A stretch of DNA of 64,000 nt from an uncultured Eubacteriales bacterium (GTDB lineage Bacteria; Bacillota; Clostridia; Oscillospirales; Acutalibacteraceae): the NCBI GenBank assembly GCA_934476085.1, contig CAKSNE010000004.1:62001-126000 (forward strand), given 5' to 3'. Shown one piece after another: positions 1 through 8,897 of the stretch; positions within the stretch are counted from its first letter, which is position 1; every line of letters begins with the position of its first letter. The translations under genes and the position numbers were made by a program. The notes under the pieces are model-generated. The model worked only from the letters and a program-made list of their open reading frames with translations. It ran no database searches and was not told the origin of the DNA.

Positions 1-356
1 ACATCGTCGGGATTAATATAACCCTTTGAAGAAATAAAAGCTTTACCGTCACAATTAATAAACTGAACTTCAACTATATTTTTATCTGTATAAGAATTTA
101 TAAATTCTTTAGCAGCAAGTTCAAATTCAGAATTTGTACTAGAAGCCTTTTCATTCATAAATTCTATACAAGAATTTATTCTTGAATCAATATTATCACT
201 AACATAATTATAATAATAATTTCTGACAAAAACAGCTAAAATTATTTCAACAATAACAACTATCAAAAGGACAACGCCGATAATATCTAAAAGCCAACGC
301 TTTTTTAGACCTTTTACTTGCAGGTCAGTAGGATTTATATTAATATCATATTTCAT
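1..356 (-). CDS. Sensor histidine kinase, N-terminal part (runs off window)
   Basis: Open frame from an ATG at 356 that runs off the left edge, preceded by a good ribosome-binding site (GAAAGGAGAT). About 118 residues are visible. A basic start (QVKGLKKR) leads into one long hydrophobic membrane segment at about residues 20-42, then an outward-facing stretch with many Asn and Ser (YYYNYVSDNIDSRINS). This is the usual front end of a membrane sensor kinase; no kinase box is inside the window. It starts 42 bp after the OmpR-type response regulator stops, on the same strand, which is the main reason for calling it the cognate kinase. The identity is inferred from context and topology. Confidence 0.65.
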   Translation of the reverse strand, partial: MKYDININPTDLQVKGLKKRWLLDIIGVVLLIVVIVEIILAVFVRNYYYNYVSDNIDSRINSCIEFMNEKASSTNSEFELAAKEFINSYTDKNIVEVQFINCDGKAFISSKGYINPDD

Positions 357-398
357 AAAATCGGCATCTCCTTTCTTTGAAAAATTTTTTATAAATTA

Positions 399-1106
399 TT
401 AATTATCAGTGTTCCACTTATAGCCTCTGCCCCAAACAGTTACCACATATCTAGGCTCAGACGGATCATCTTCGATTTTCATACGAAGTCGGCGTATATT
501 AACATCAACAATCTTTTCTTCACCGATAAATGATTCGCCCCAGACTCTTTTTAAAATATCCAATCTGTCAACAGGTTGACCGGCGGCAGAAAAAAGATAT
601 TCAACAATCTGAAATTCAACAGGAGTAAGTTCTATTTCAATGCCTCTTTTAACTAGAGTTCTTCTACGCAAATTCAGTTTAAAATCGCCGATAACAATTT
701 CATCGGAAACAACAGAATTTTTACTTTTTGATTCAAGCATTTCAACTCGGCGATTTAATGAATCAACTCTTGCTACCAACTCAGTAGGAGAAAAAGGTTT
801 TGTCATATAATCATCAGCACCCATCATCAGTGCAGAAACCTTGTCCATTTCCTGAGATTTTGCAGTAAGCATAATAATTCCGACTGTCGCATTTTTTGCT
901 CTGATTTGTTTGCAAACCGACAAGCCGTCGATGCCCGGCATCATAATATCGAGCAAAACGACCTGAAAATCATCATTGTTAAAAAAAATATCAATAGCTT
1001 CTTCACCGGTCCCTGCCTCAACAGTTTCATAACCGGCTCTTTTTAAATTTATAACGACAAATTCTCTTATTGCAGCTTCATCTTCAACTACAAGTATTTT
1101 TTTCAT
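399..1106 (-). CDS. OmpR/PhoB-family response regulator
   Basis: 235 aa from the ATG at 1106, which has GGAAGGAAAT just upstream; a start 10 codons earlier is possible but has no comparable site. The N-terminal receiver domain shows the acidic pair (VVEDE), the phospho-acceptor Asp53 (LLDIMMPG), the conserved Thr (MLTAKS) and Lys (TKPFSP). The C-terminal half is a winged-helix DNA-binding domain ending RRLRMKIEDDPSEPRYVVTV. It lies between a lipoprotein gene 16 bp upstream and a membrane kinase downstream, so it is probably part of a four-gene operon starting at the MreB-like gene. The target genes cannot be read from the sequence. Confidence 0.93.
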   Translation of the reverse strand: MKKILVVEDEAAIREFVVINLKRAGYETVEAGTGEEAIDIFFNNDDFQVVLLDIMMPGIDGLSVCKQIRAKNATVGIIMLTAKSQEMDKVSALMMGADDYMTKPFSPTELVARVDSLNRRVEMLESKSKNSVVSDEIVIGDFKLNLRRRTLVKRGIEIELTPVEFQIVEYLFSAAGQPVDRLDILKRVWGESFIGEEKIVDVNIRRLRMKIEDDPSEPRYVVTVWGRGYKWNTDN

Positions 1107-1122
1107 ATTAATTTCCTTCCTG

Positions 1123-2478
1123 TTACAAGAGAACAATATTTTTCTTTAATTCATCTATAGAAATTTTATTTTCAGAATTTGCTTCATTATTAACTTTAGC
1201 AGCATAAATATATTCATTATCTGATTTTAACTTCGTATAGCCTTGTTTATTTTTTTCAAACTCACTTTTCAAAAAAACTTTTATTTTAAAAAGCATTTCA
1301 CCATAAGACTGTTTAGTAAAATTCCATTCATAGAAAGTTCTTTCACGTTCGTCAAGATTTCGTTGATAAGTAACTTTTCCTGCCAAACTATCTTTAGTAG
1401 AAATAAAATAATTATCTGATGAATTCAAAAATCCGCTTGTTACTTTATCGGTAATGGTTTGATTATTCAACCCGTACCATTCAATAAAATATGCTTTTTC
1501 ATTTGGATTTTCAACGCCTTCATATCCCGGACAAACATAACATGACGGTATTTCTATTTTTCCGTCACCGTTTATATCCATACTATTTATAAGTGCGTCT
1601 CTATAGGTTATGTTAGTAATGTGGGCACGATTATCATAAAAAGTGGTTTTAAGCGTTTCATTATAATAAAAAACTTCAGTGATCATAGCAGAATTGCTTA
1701 ACACTGCATCGACAAAAACACCGTTTTGATTTTCATTTATCGGTCCTATCTTCACATCTGAAAAAGAAACAATACTATTATCAAATGAAACAGAGCCGAG
1801 TGCAATTGCGGAATTTTCATTTTCATAGCTAAAGCTTACAAGTTTTGCACTGACGTCTTGGTAAACATTACTGTCTTTTGTTCCGGCAACTTCCGCCGTT
1901 GTTTGACTCGAAATTTTTAAAATTAAAATTTGTGGTTTATCCGAGGCTCCTAAGTTAGCAGTACAAAAATTTGTATAGCGTTCCTGAGCCAACAATTTAA
2001 CCTGGTTACTCTCATATTTATAAACATTGAGTTCCTGTTCATTGTTGTTAAAAAGCTTGCTTCCGACTAAAATTTCTTCATTGCTGTCGCCGCAAACATC
2101 GCAAAACTCAATTCGTTCAACACCTGTTCCCGAAAGAGCAACATCATATTTTGAAGTCCATTCATCTTTAGACTTTGACAGAATATTCATATGAACGGTA
2201 ATTGTTTGTTTCTCGCTTGTTTGATAAAAAACGATTGCCTCATTACGCTTATCGCCGTTTAAATCACGAATAATGATTGCATTACGATAATCGCCGTTAG
2301 ACGGATAAGATAATTCATAATCAGGCTTTAATTTTGCCAATGTCTCTTCGATTTTTACCAAATCGCCTGATGAACGCGGAGGCGACATCAGCGAAACAGG
2401 TTTTGAAAAAAGGCCGGTACAACCGGTAAAGTTAAGCATTATTAAAATTGATACTATAATCATTACTGCTTTTTTCAA
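1123..2478 (-). CDS. FG-GAP-like lipoprotein of the two-component operon
   Basis: 451 aa. The start is TTG at 2478 with GGAGGTG seven bases upstream. The N-terminus is a lipoprotein signal with a lipobox-like end (NFTGC, Cys20), so the protein should be anchored on the outer face of the membrane. Repeated acidic Asp/Asn-Gly loops (RDLNGDKRNEAIV, CDVCGDSNEEILVG, DINGDGKIEIPSC) look like FG-GAP/VCBS calcium-binding propeller loops, so a beta-propeller is likely. I do not recognise a named family. It sits between the MreB-like gene and the two-component genes and could act as an external sensor or accessory factor for the kinase; that role is inference. Confidence 0.7.
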   Translation of the reverse strand: MKKAVMIIVSILIMLNFTGCTGLFSKPVSLMSPPRSSGDLVKIEETLAKLKPDYELSYPSNGDYRNAIIIRDLNGDKRNEAIVFYQTSEKQTITVHMNILSKSKDEWTSKYDVALSGTGVERIEFCDVCGDSNEEILVGSKLFNNNEQELNVYKYESNQVKLLAQERYTNFCTANLGASDKPQILILKISSQTTAEVAGTKDSNVYQDVSAKLVSFSYENENSAIALGSVSFDNSIVSFSDVKIGPINENQNGVFVDAVLSNSAMITEVFYYNETLKTTFYDNRAHITNITYRDALINSMDINGDGKIEIPSCYVCPGYEGVENPNEKAYFIEWYGLNNQTITDKVTSGFLNSSDNYFISTKDSLAGKVTYQRNLDERERTFYEWNFTKQSYGEMLFKIKVFLKSEFEKNKQGYTKLKSDNEYIYAAKVNNEANSENKISIDELKKNIVLL

Positions 2479-2506
2479 TTTGTTTCACCTCCACATTCAA
2501 GTTGTT

Positions 2507-3523
2507 TTAAATATATTCTTCGATTGAACTAAATTTATAGTCACCGTTTTTAAGTAAATCAAAATTTCTTATAGCAGCCGCAGTACCTAATGCAACACAA
2601 GTTTTAGGAGAAGAAGTTGTATTAACTTTAACACCTGCATATTCTTCTATAAATTTTGGCAAACCATAAAGCAATGATCCACCGCCGATAAGCGTAATAC
2701 CGTCTTTTTCAATATCACCGACGATTTCAGGAGGCGATTTTTCAATAACGCCTTGAATTGAACGGCAAATTGTCATAGCAGCATCATAAAGAGCTGTTAT
2801 CATTTCACTTGTGCTAATTTCAAAAGTTTGTGGCATTCCTGTAAACTGATGCTGACCTTTTGCAGTTAAAGTCAGTTCAAGCGGTCTTGGTTTCACACAG
2901 CCGATTTGTCTTTTAATTTGTTCAACTGTATGAGGTCCGACAACAACGTTATGTTCAAATTTAATATATTTTTCAATTTCCTTGTTAAAATAATCGCCTG
3001 CAATTGTTATAGATTCATTTTTAACAAGTCCGCCCATTGACAATGTAGCAATATCAGTGGTACCCGCACCGATATCTACAATAACCGAACCTTTAGGCGT
3101 TGTAAAATCAAGACCCAGTCCGATAGCTGCCGCAACAGGACCTTCCAATGTACAAACATCTCTGGCTCCTGCTTCAACAAAAGCATTTATCAGCGAACGT
3201 CGCTGCATAGTTGTAATGCCGCTGGGAACCGAAACCATAAGCCTTGCTTTTAAAAGATTATTCCCTGCTACTTCCGAAATAAATGCCGCCAGCATATTTT
3301 GTGCCATATCATAGTCGGCAATAACACCTTCTGAAATCGGTCTTACCGCAGTAATAGAATCCGGTGTTCTTCCGATCATTTTATATGCGTCAGTACCTGC
3401 CGCAATTAGTTCATTTGTATATGTTTGATAAGATATTGCTGAATGTTCATCAAGCACTATTGACTTGTCTGAACAGATAATTGTTCTTAATGAGCCTAGG
3501 TCAATTCCATAGCCGTTTGCCAT
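2507..3523 (-). CDS. MreB-like actin-family protein
   Basis: 338 aa, the normal length for MreB/Mbl. Actin-fold nucleotide-binding motifs are present: phosphate-1 loop GIDLGS (residues 6-11), SVPSGIT, the phosphate-2 loop VDIGAGTTDIA and the adenosine loop LIGGGSLL. The N-terminus departs from canonical MreB: after the first loop it has LRTIICSDKSIVLDEHSAIS instead of the usual AN(T/V)-containing stretch, so it may be a divergent paralogue rather than the main MreB. There are no mreC/mreD neighbours. It is the first gene of the unit, with a promoter 65-93 bp upstream, followed by the lipoprotein and two-component genes. The family is certain; the specific role (cell shape or signalling scaffold) is open. 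Confidence 0.85.
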   Translation of the reverse strand: MANGYGIDLGSLRTIICSDKSIVLDEHSAISYQTYTNELIAAGTDAYKMIGRTPDSITAVRPISEGVIADYDMAQNMLAAFISEVAGNNLLKARLMVSVPSGITTMQRRSLINAFVEAGARDVCTLEGPVAAAIGLGLDFTTPKGSVIVDIGAGTTDIATLSMGGLVKNESITIAGDYFNKEIEKYIKFEHNVVVGPHTVEQIKRQIGCVKPRPLELTLTAKGQHQFTGMPQTFEISTSEMITALYDAAMTICRSIQGVIEKSPPEIVGDIEKDGITLIGGGSLLYGLPKFIEEYAGVKVNTTSSPKTCVALGTAAAIRNFDLLKNGDYKFSSIEEYI

Positions 3524-3587
3524 AATCTTAGCACGCTCTTTCTGAATTTAAGTCTTTGTATCCAAGTTACATATAAATACATAATAC

Positions 3588-3616
3588 ATTATATTACACT
3601 TTAATAAATAATACAA
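3588..3616 (-). promoter_or_regulatory. Sigma-A promoter of the mreB-like operon
   Basis: On the minus strand TTGTAT is followed after exactly 17 bases by TATAAT, with the predicted start near 3581, about 58 bases before the mreB-like ATG. Confidence 0.7.
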
Positions 3617-3670
3617 GCATTTTCTATCCATTATTTATGACTAAAATGTTAAAAATACGACGCTTTTTTT

Positions 3671-3712
3671 ATAAAACAAAAGGAATGGTTTTTCTAACCA
3701 TTCCTTTTTGTT
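3671..3712 (-). terminator. Rho-independent terminator after the VanW gene
   Basis: Perfect 13-bp stem (AAAAGGAATGGTT and its complement, 3678-3708) with a 5-base loop. On the minus strand it is followed by TTTTGTTTTAT. It lies directly after the VanW stop codon. Confidence 0.85.
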
Positions 3713-5386
3713 TTAATATTTTGAACGAGTTGTGTAATTAACTTTTTTCCCAACTGAACGAGTTAAAGTGTAATTATCACCTGACTGTTTAACATTAAGT
3801 GTAACTTTTTTATGTTTAGCCGATGAATTTGTTAATAATTTAATTTCGATTTTTGAATTATTATAAACCTTAGCACTTATTTTTATATCTGTATTTGTTG
3901 AATTTTTAAATTTCAAATCATTTGTTCCCCAAGAAATTGCCGCATCTCTGCCCGGTACAACATAGTGAACTTTCATAGAATGCTGATATCTTTCATTAAT
4001 AGTTAAATTACCTAAAAGTGCAGCATTGAAAATTGTAGTAGAAACTTGGCAAACTCCGCCGCCGTATCCGACATCAACAGATTGACCTGAATATATTGTA
4101 GCTTTTTTAAATCCTCTTTCAGGGGTTCTTCTGCCAACTATTTTATTAAATGAAAACACATCATTCGGTCTTAAAACAGTACCATTAATAAAGCTGCAAG
4201 CCTTTTTTATATTAGTTGTTCTGCCTGCAGGGCTATAAAATGTAGTAGAGAAAGATGAATAAACATTTGAAAATTGAGTTGTCTTTTTATCAGACCATGA
4301 ACCGTAAAGCTTAGTACCGTTTGAATAAACAAAAGCTCTTACTTTATAATAATACTGTTTTTTAGAGCTTAATTTAACTTTCTTAGAAGTTGCCTTTTTA
4401 GAGTTAACTTTAACTACTTTAACCCTTTTTTTCATATTCTTATTTTTAGAATATTTTATTTCAAAACCGTCTGCTGAAATCTTTTCCCATTTAAATACAA
4501 AGTTTTTACCTTTATAGTATGAAGGAACTATAACTGCCTTTTCTGGACGCATAGTAACTTTTTTAGCAGCACTAGGATCACTTAAAAGATATGTTTTTCC
4601 GACTTTTGTATAAGCCTTTACCATATATGTATATGTTGTTGCGGCTTCTCTTCCCCTGATATCATAATAATTATTTTTAGTAGTTGCAGCTAAAACATAA
4701 TCTTTTTTACTGTCATTATATCTATAAAGGCGATACCCGTCTACATTGCCGGAAACTCTTGTCCAACTAAGTCTAAACGTTTCATCTTTAAGCTGACTGA
4801 CAGTCAAATTTTTTACAACATTAGGTCTGATTTTAAACTCTTTTGTAACAGTACCGCTATAATTTCCGATACCTTTTGCAGTAGCTGTAGCAATACCTAT
4901 TTTAAAATTACCTTTATAAGTAACGGTAAAATCTTTATTTAATTTTGCACTTAAATCTGTTTCTGATAATGTAAATCTAGGCACACACGCTTTATTATCA
5001 TAAACAAACTCTGTTTGTGAAAGAGTTTTTGTTTTAAAAGAATTAATATCTTTTTTCTCGATATCAAAAGTTTTTTCAACGCTGCCTGTTAAAACAGTGC
5101 TGTTTTCAACTGCCGAAACAACAGCCGTTGCAACGCCGGCATTAACATTATTTTTATAAGAGACAGTATAATCGACATTTTCTTTATAAACGACGCTGTC
5201 TTTTTCAACCTTTATTGTTGGTTTTTTAGCCGTTCCGCTATAAACCAAATCGCCTTTTTCTAATGTTATGACACATGCACTAATGTCAACAGGTGTAACT
5301 GTTGGAATTTCTTCTGCAAAAACGCTCAAAGAAACAGTAGATAACACCGCTAATGCCAGAATCAAAGCTGACAATTTTTTAATCAT
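3713..5386 (-). CDS. Secreted VanW-domain protein with Fn3 modules
   Basis: 557 aa. A signal peptide (residues 1-24, ending VFAEE) is followed by two related beta modules (about 30-190) each carrying a DYTVSYK/DFTVTYK core, two fibronectin-III-like modules (about 190-375; the second is lysine-rich, FEIKYSKNKNMKKR) and a C-terminal VanW domain (about 378-525) with the characteristic VGYGGGVCQVSTTIFNAAL segment. VanW proteins are surface proteins of Gram-positive bacteria of unsettled function, sometimes near glycopeptide-resistance genes; no such genes are nearby. It has its own promoter (5438-5466) and terminator, so it is monocistronic. A similar lysine-rich Fn3 module recurs in the cohesin protein at 8.9-10 kb. 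Confidence 0.88.
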   Translation of the reverse strand: MIKKLSALILALAVLSTVSLSVFAEEIPTVTPVDISACVITLEKGDLVYSGTAKKPTIKVEKDSVVYKENVDYTVSYKNNVNAGVATAVVSAVENSTVLTGSVEKTFDIEKKDINSFKTKTLSQTEFVYDNKACVPRFTLSETDLSAKLNKDFTVTYKGNFKIGIATATAKGIGNYSGTVTKEFKIRPNVVKNLTVSQLKDETFRLSWTRVSGNVDGYRLYRYNDSKKDYVLAATTKNNYYDIRGREAATTYTYMVKAYTKVGKTYLLSDPSAAKKVTMRPEKAVIVPSYYKGKNFVFKWEKISADGFEIKYSKNKNMKKRVKVVKVNSKKATSKKVKLSSKKQYYYKVRAFVYSNGTKLYGSWSDKKTTQFSNVYSSFSTTFYSPAGRTTNIKKACSFINGTVLRPNDVFSFNKIVGRRTPERGFKKATIYSGQSVDVGYGGGVCQVSTTIFNAALLGNLTINERYQHSMKVHYVVPGRDAAISWGTNDLKFKNSTNTDIKISAKVYNNSKIEIKLLTNSSAKHKKVTLNVKQSGDNYTLTRSVGKKVNYTTRSKY

Positions 5387-5437
5387 AATTATAACGCCTT
5401 CCTTATTTTTATAAATAATTGTTTTGTCTTGATAATA

Positions 5438-5466
5438 ATTTTACAATATCTTTAAAATAATTTCAA
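5438..5466 (-). promoter_or_regulatory. Promoter of the VanW gene
   Basis: Minus strand: TTGAAA, 17-base spacer, TAAAAT, ending about 50 bases upstream of the VanW ATG. Confidence 0.55.
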
Positions 5467-5531
5467 CAACAATTCTCAAAAAAATATTTACAATCCTGTA
5501 ATTATTTCAACAGTTTTGAAGTTTTTTATCA

Positions 5532-5560
5532 TTGACAATGAATTATATTAATGATAAACT
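5532..5560 (+). promoter_or_regulatory. Promoter of the CotH-type gene
   Basis: TTGACA, 17-base spacer, TAAACT; the predicted start near 5567 is about 30 bases before the ATG at 5598. It is divergent from the VanW promoter. Confidence 0.55.
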
Positions 5561-5597
5561 GAAATTATACTAATTTTTTAACATTTGGGGTAGAAAA

Positions 5598-7091
5598 ATG
5601 AATAGAAGCTTATCAAAAAAAACAAAGAAAATAATTGCATTAATTGTTGCTGCTATTATTTTGGTAGGTGCAGGAATTACTGTATTTTTTAAAACATACC
5701 ATGTTTACGAAACAAAAGTAGTTGCACCAACCTGTCAAAGCAAAGGCTATACCGAATCAAGCTGTAAAATTTGCGGTGATATTCAAAGAAAAGATTTTGT
5801 AGACGCATTAGGTCATGATTGGGATGATATAAAGGTTAATACTCCGGCTACTGAAGTAACCTTTGGCGAAAGCCTTCAAATTTGTAAAAGATGTAAAAAA
5901 GAATCAAAAAACAAAATTGAGCCAACTTCTACAATGAAAAAGTTCTTCTTTACAGGCGATGCCTTTGATGTTGATGACAGTCTTTCAACAAACGGCGTTA
6001 TCAAATACTCTTATAAAGGCAAAGAAAGTGAGTATTATGTAAGACTTCAATATTCAAGAATAAGCGAAGCTTCAAGATACACAAAACACGATTATCAGAT
6101 TTCATTTTTTAATGATAAACAACTTAAAGAAAATGCCGTTTTAGATTTAATGGACAACGGACCGTCACTTACTACTTGGAACTTCTTAGGCAATTTTTAC
6201 GATGCTTATAATGTAAGAAACTCTGTTACAACAGAATTGTTTAAACAAGTTAGAAAAACATCAAAAGCAATTGACAAACGATTAGAAAAATTTTACGGAA
6301 CATCTGATTCAGAGCCTGTTTTATTCTTTGTAAACGATACATTTTTAGGTGTATTCAGATTATCTATTCCATCCGGCTCTTACACAATGAATGTAGATAA
6401 CAACGCTAAGGATTGTGCAATAATCAGATCAAATTCTTCAAATAGTGTAAGCTATTTCAAAGCATTTGATAAACAAAACAGCATTTGGAAAATCAGATAC
6501 AATTCAACAAGTAATACTAACTGGATCTATAACTCTATCAATACAATGACTGACTTTGTAATTAACAGCGATAAAAAGCAGTTTAAAGAAGGTATTTCTC
6601 AATATCTCGATGTTGATGGTATGATTGATTATATGGTAACGGTTTACTGTTCAGGTGCCGCTGATAATGTAGGCAGAGCATTTATGCTTCAAACTTATAA
6701 TAAAAAGATTTGGACGCCTGTTATTTATGATGCCAGTGCTTCTCTCGGTATGAATATGGTCGGAAAATTAGATACATTTGAAGACCGTTTAGTTCCTGAG
6801 AAAAAGAGCGACGGCACAATATCTTCAGGTACCGGTTCGCTTTTATGGGACAAAATGTTAGAATCCTTTAATAAAGAGATTAAACAAAAATATAATGAAG
6901 TTAAAAACTCTGTTTTCTCAGTTAAAAATGTAACAAGACTTTATGATAAGTTTAAAAACCAAGTTCCGAAATCTATTTATAACGCTGAAAAAGAACTATA
7001 TACACCTGTTGATTATAAATTTAATTTCAAAGATGAATATACTAAATTCAAAAAATCAAGAAATACTATTTTAGACGGTTATTTTAAATAA
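5598..7091 (+). CDS. CotH-kinase-like membrane-anchored protein
   Basis: 497 aa. One N-terminal membrane anchor (residues 12-31) is followed by a small Cys-rich module with two CxxC-type pairs (CKICG, CKRCKK) and the phrase ALGHDWDD, a module common in surface proteins of gut Clostridia. From about residue 110 to the end the protein resembles CotH atypical protein kinases: PVLFFVNDTFLGVFRL, then LDVDGMIDYMVTVY and the metal-binding block VIYDASASLGMN, equivalent to the aspartate loop of CotH. CotH proteins phosphorylate spore-coat or surface proteins in some species; here the substrate is unknown and no coat genes are adjacent. The ATG has GGGG just upstream. It ends at a bidirectional terminator. 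Confidence 0.78.
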   Translation: MNRSLSKKTKKIIALIVAAIILVGAGITVFFKTYHVYETKVVAPTCQSKGYTESSCKICGDIQRKDFVDALGHDWDDIKVNTPATEVTFGESLQICKRCKKESKNKIEPTSTMKKFFFTGDAFDVDDSLSTNGVIKYSYKGKESEYYVRLQYSRISEASRYTKHDYQISFFNDKQLKENAVLDLMDNGPSLTTWNFLGNFYDAYNVRNSVTTELFKQVRKTSKAIDKRLEKFYGTSDSEPVLFFVNDTFLGVFRLSIPSGSYTMNVDNNAKDCAIIRSNSSNSVSYFKAFDKQNSIWKIRYNSTSNTNWIYNSINTMTDFVINSDKKQFKEGISQYLDVDGMIDYMVTVYCSGAADNVGRAFMLQTYNKKIWTPVIYDASASLGMNMVGKLDTFEDRLVPEKKSDGTISSGTGSLLWDKMLESFNKEIKQKYNEVKNSVFSVKNVTRLYDKFKNQVPKSIYNAEKELYTPVDYKFNFKDEYTKFKKSRNTILDGYFK

Positions 7092-7098
7092 AATAATA

Positions 7099-7134
7099 AA
7101 TCCCTAACAGTTCACTTTTAAACTGTTAGGGATT
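7099..7134. terminator. Bidirectional terminator (CotH-type gene / PhoR-like gene)
   Basis: 14-bp perfect stem AATCCCTAACAGTT with an 8-base loop and T-runs on both sides. It serves the plus-strand gene ending at 7091 and the minus-strand kinase ending at 7138. Confidence 0.88.
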
Positions 7135-7137
7135 TTT

Positions 7138-8154
7138 TTATAATTTAAATCTAATTGAAAAAGTAGTTCCTTGATTTTCAACTGATTCAACATTAAGCTC
7201 TGCATTATGTACTGCTGCACCGTGTTTTACAATTGAAAGGCCAAGTCCGGTTCCGCCTATTTCTCTTGAATGGCTTTTATTAACACGATAAAATCTTTCA
7301 AAAACTCGTTTCACATCATTTTTCGGAATACCTATTCCGGTATCTTCAACCGAAAGCACCGCTTCAGTTGTAGTTTGCATAACAGAAACTTTTACTTTTC
7401 CGTTTTCACGATTGTATTTAATAGCATTATCGCAAAGATTATAAATCATTTCATCAATAATTCTTGGAATACCTAAAATAACCGTTTTTGCACCGATTAA
7501 CTCAAATGTTACACCGCGTTTTGCTGCGGCTGAATCAAGACGGGAAATTATCGCCTGACAAAGTGATAATAATTCAATTCTTTCTTTTTGTTCTTCAACT
7601 GCATTTTCATCAAGACGGGATAGTTTTATAATATCGCCTACAAGACTTATTAAACGCTGAGCTTCGGAATAAATTTTTTCAGAAAATCTAATAATGTCTT
7701 CTTGTTTTACCATTCCGTTTTTAATTATCTCGGCATAGCCCGAAATTGAAGTTAACGGAGTTTTAAGTTCATGAGAAACATTAGCGGTAAACTCTTGTCT
7801 AACCTTATCTTGAATTTTATGTTCTCGTTTAATACGCTGAATTTGCTTTCTTATTTGTTCGCTTTCATTGTTTAGGTTTTTAATAAACGGTTCAAGCTCT
7901 TTATATGTTTGAATATTATTTTCTTCTTTAAAATTCAATTCATTAAGCGGTTTTACCATTATTTTAGTTGTATATTTTGCAAAACTAAAGCAAAGTAAAG
8001 CTAAAATCAACAATAAAATAATAATTAAAAACGCTATTTCACTTGTTGGAATATTAAATTTTAAACAAATAAAAACAAGCGTTGAAACCAAACTGCAAGA
8101 AACAACTAATGTAGCAAACAGCGACAAAAAAATTCTTGTAGATAATCTTTTCAT
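7138..8154 (-). CDS. PhoR-like sensor histidine kinase
   Basis: 338 aa. Two membrane segments (about 12-33 and 38-60) with only a very short outer loop between them, so there is no large external sensor domain. The dimerisation box FTANVSHELKTPLTS carries the phospho-acceptor His128. ATP-binding boxes follow: N box CDNAIKYN, G1 VEDTGIGIP, F box FERFYRV, G2 GGTGLGLSIVK. The gene begins 3 bp after the PhoP-like regulator ends, so they form a classical two-component pair. It resembles PhoR/WalK in layout but lacks obvious PAS and HAMP domains. The input signal is unknown; phosphate limitation would be a guess from family alone. Confidence 0.9.
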   Translation of the reverse strand: MKRLSTRIFLSLFATLVVSCSLVSTLVFICLKFNIPTSEIAFLIIILLLILALLCFSFAKYTTKIMVKPLNELNFKEENNIQTYKELEPFIKNLNNESEQIRKQIQRIKREHKIQDKVRQEFTANVSHELKTPLTSISGYAEIIKNGMVKQEDIIRFSEKIYSEAQRLISLVGDIIKLSRLDENAVEEQKERIELLSLCQAIISRLDSAAAKRGVTFELIGAKTVILGIPRIIDEMIYNLCDNAIKYNRENGKVKVSVMQTTTEAVLSVEDTGIGIPKNDVKRVFERFYRVNKSHSREIGGTGLGLSIVKHGAAVHNAELNVESVENQGTTFSIRFKL

Positions 8155-8157
8155 TAA

Positions 8158-8826
8158 CTAATCTCCAATTGTATAACCTATTCCGCGTACAGTTTCAATC
8201 AAATCGGCAGCGGATTTTAGTTTTTGACGAAGTGTTCTTATATGTACATCAACAGTTCTTGATTCGCCGTCAAAAGAATAACCCCAAATTTTATTTAAAA
8301 TTTGATCTCTGGTTTTTACAATTCCACGGTTTTCCAAAAGATAACAAAGCATCTCAAATTCTTTTAGCGTTAGTACTATTTTTTCGCCGTTTACCTTAAC
8401 TTTATGACGCGAAGGGCATACATAAAGCGGTCCAATGCTGTATTCCACTTCATTACTTTCTTTTGGAGTTCTGCGAAGAAGAGCTTTTATACGAGCAATA
8501 AGCTCCATCATTCCAAAAGGCTTTGGCAAGTAGTCATCAGCACCATTATCAAAACCGATTACCTTATCATATTCGGAACTTTTAGCGGTAAGCATCATAA
8601 TCGGAAGGCTGTTTGTAACAGATGAAGCACGAAGCTTTTTCAAAATTGACAAGCCATCTTCACCCGGAAGCATTATATCAAGTAAAACCAAATCAGGTAT
8701 TTTATTTTCCATAGCTGCCCAAAAACTTTCTGCACTTTCAAATCCGACGGCTTCCATATTAGTATTATTCAGAGTGTAAACAACTAATTCTCTGATATTT
8801 TCATCATCTTCAACTAAATAAATCAT
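8158..8826 (-). CDS. PhoP/PhoB-like response regulator
   Basis: 222 aa, OmpR class. The receiver domain has the acidic pair VEDDE, phospho-acceptor Asp50 (LVLLDIMLPG), conserved Thr in MMLTAKS and Lys in PKPFG. The winged-helix domain ends RTVDVHIRTLRQKLKSAA followed by VRGIGYTIG, as in PhoB/PhoP. The ATG has AAGGAGGG nearby. It is the first gene of a two-gene unit with the kinase downstream. The terminator hairpin of the cohesin gene just upstream overlaps a possible promoter for this gene (TTGTAA, 18 bases, TACAAT), so transcription may be partly read-through. Confidence 0.92.
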   Translation of the reverse strand: MIYLVEDDENIRELVVYTLNNTNMEAVGFESAESFWAAMENKIPDLVLLDIMLPGEDGLSILKKLRASSVTNSLPIMMLTAKSSEYDKVIGFDNGADDYLPKPFGMMELIARIKALLRRTPKESNEVEYSIGPLYVCPSRHKVKVNGEKIVLTLKEFEMLCYLLENRGIVKTRDQILNKIWGYSFDGESRTVDVHIRTLRQKLKSAADLIETVRGIGYTIGD

Positions 8827-8860
8827 ATTTTTACCCTCCTTGACAACTTTTATTGTAACA

Positions 8861-8889
8861 GAAAAGGCTTGTAAATTACAAGCCTTTTC
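8861..8889 (-). terminator. Hairpin after the cohesin/Fn3 gene
   Basis: 14-bp inverted repeat GAAAAGGCTTGTAA around one central base. The T-tract after it is short (CCTTTTCTGTT), so termination may be incomplete. Confidence 0.6.
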
Positions 8890-8897
8890 AAAAAATT

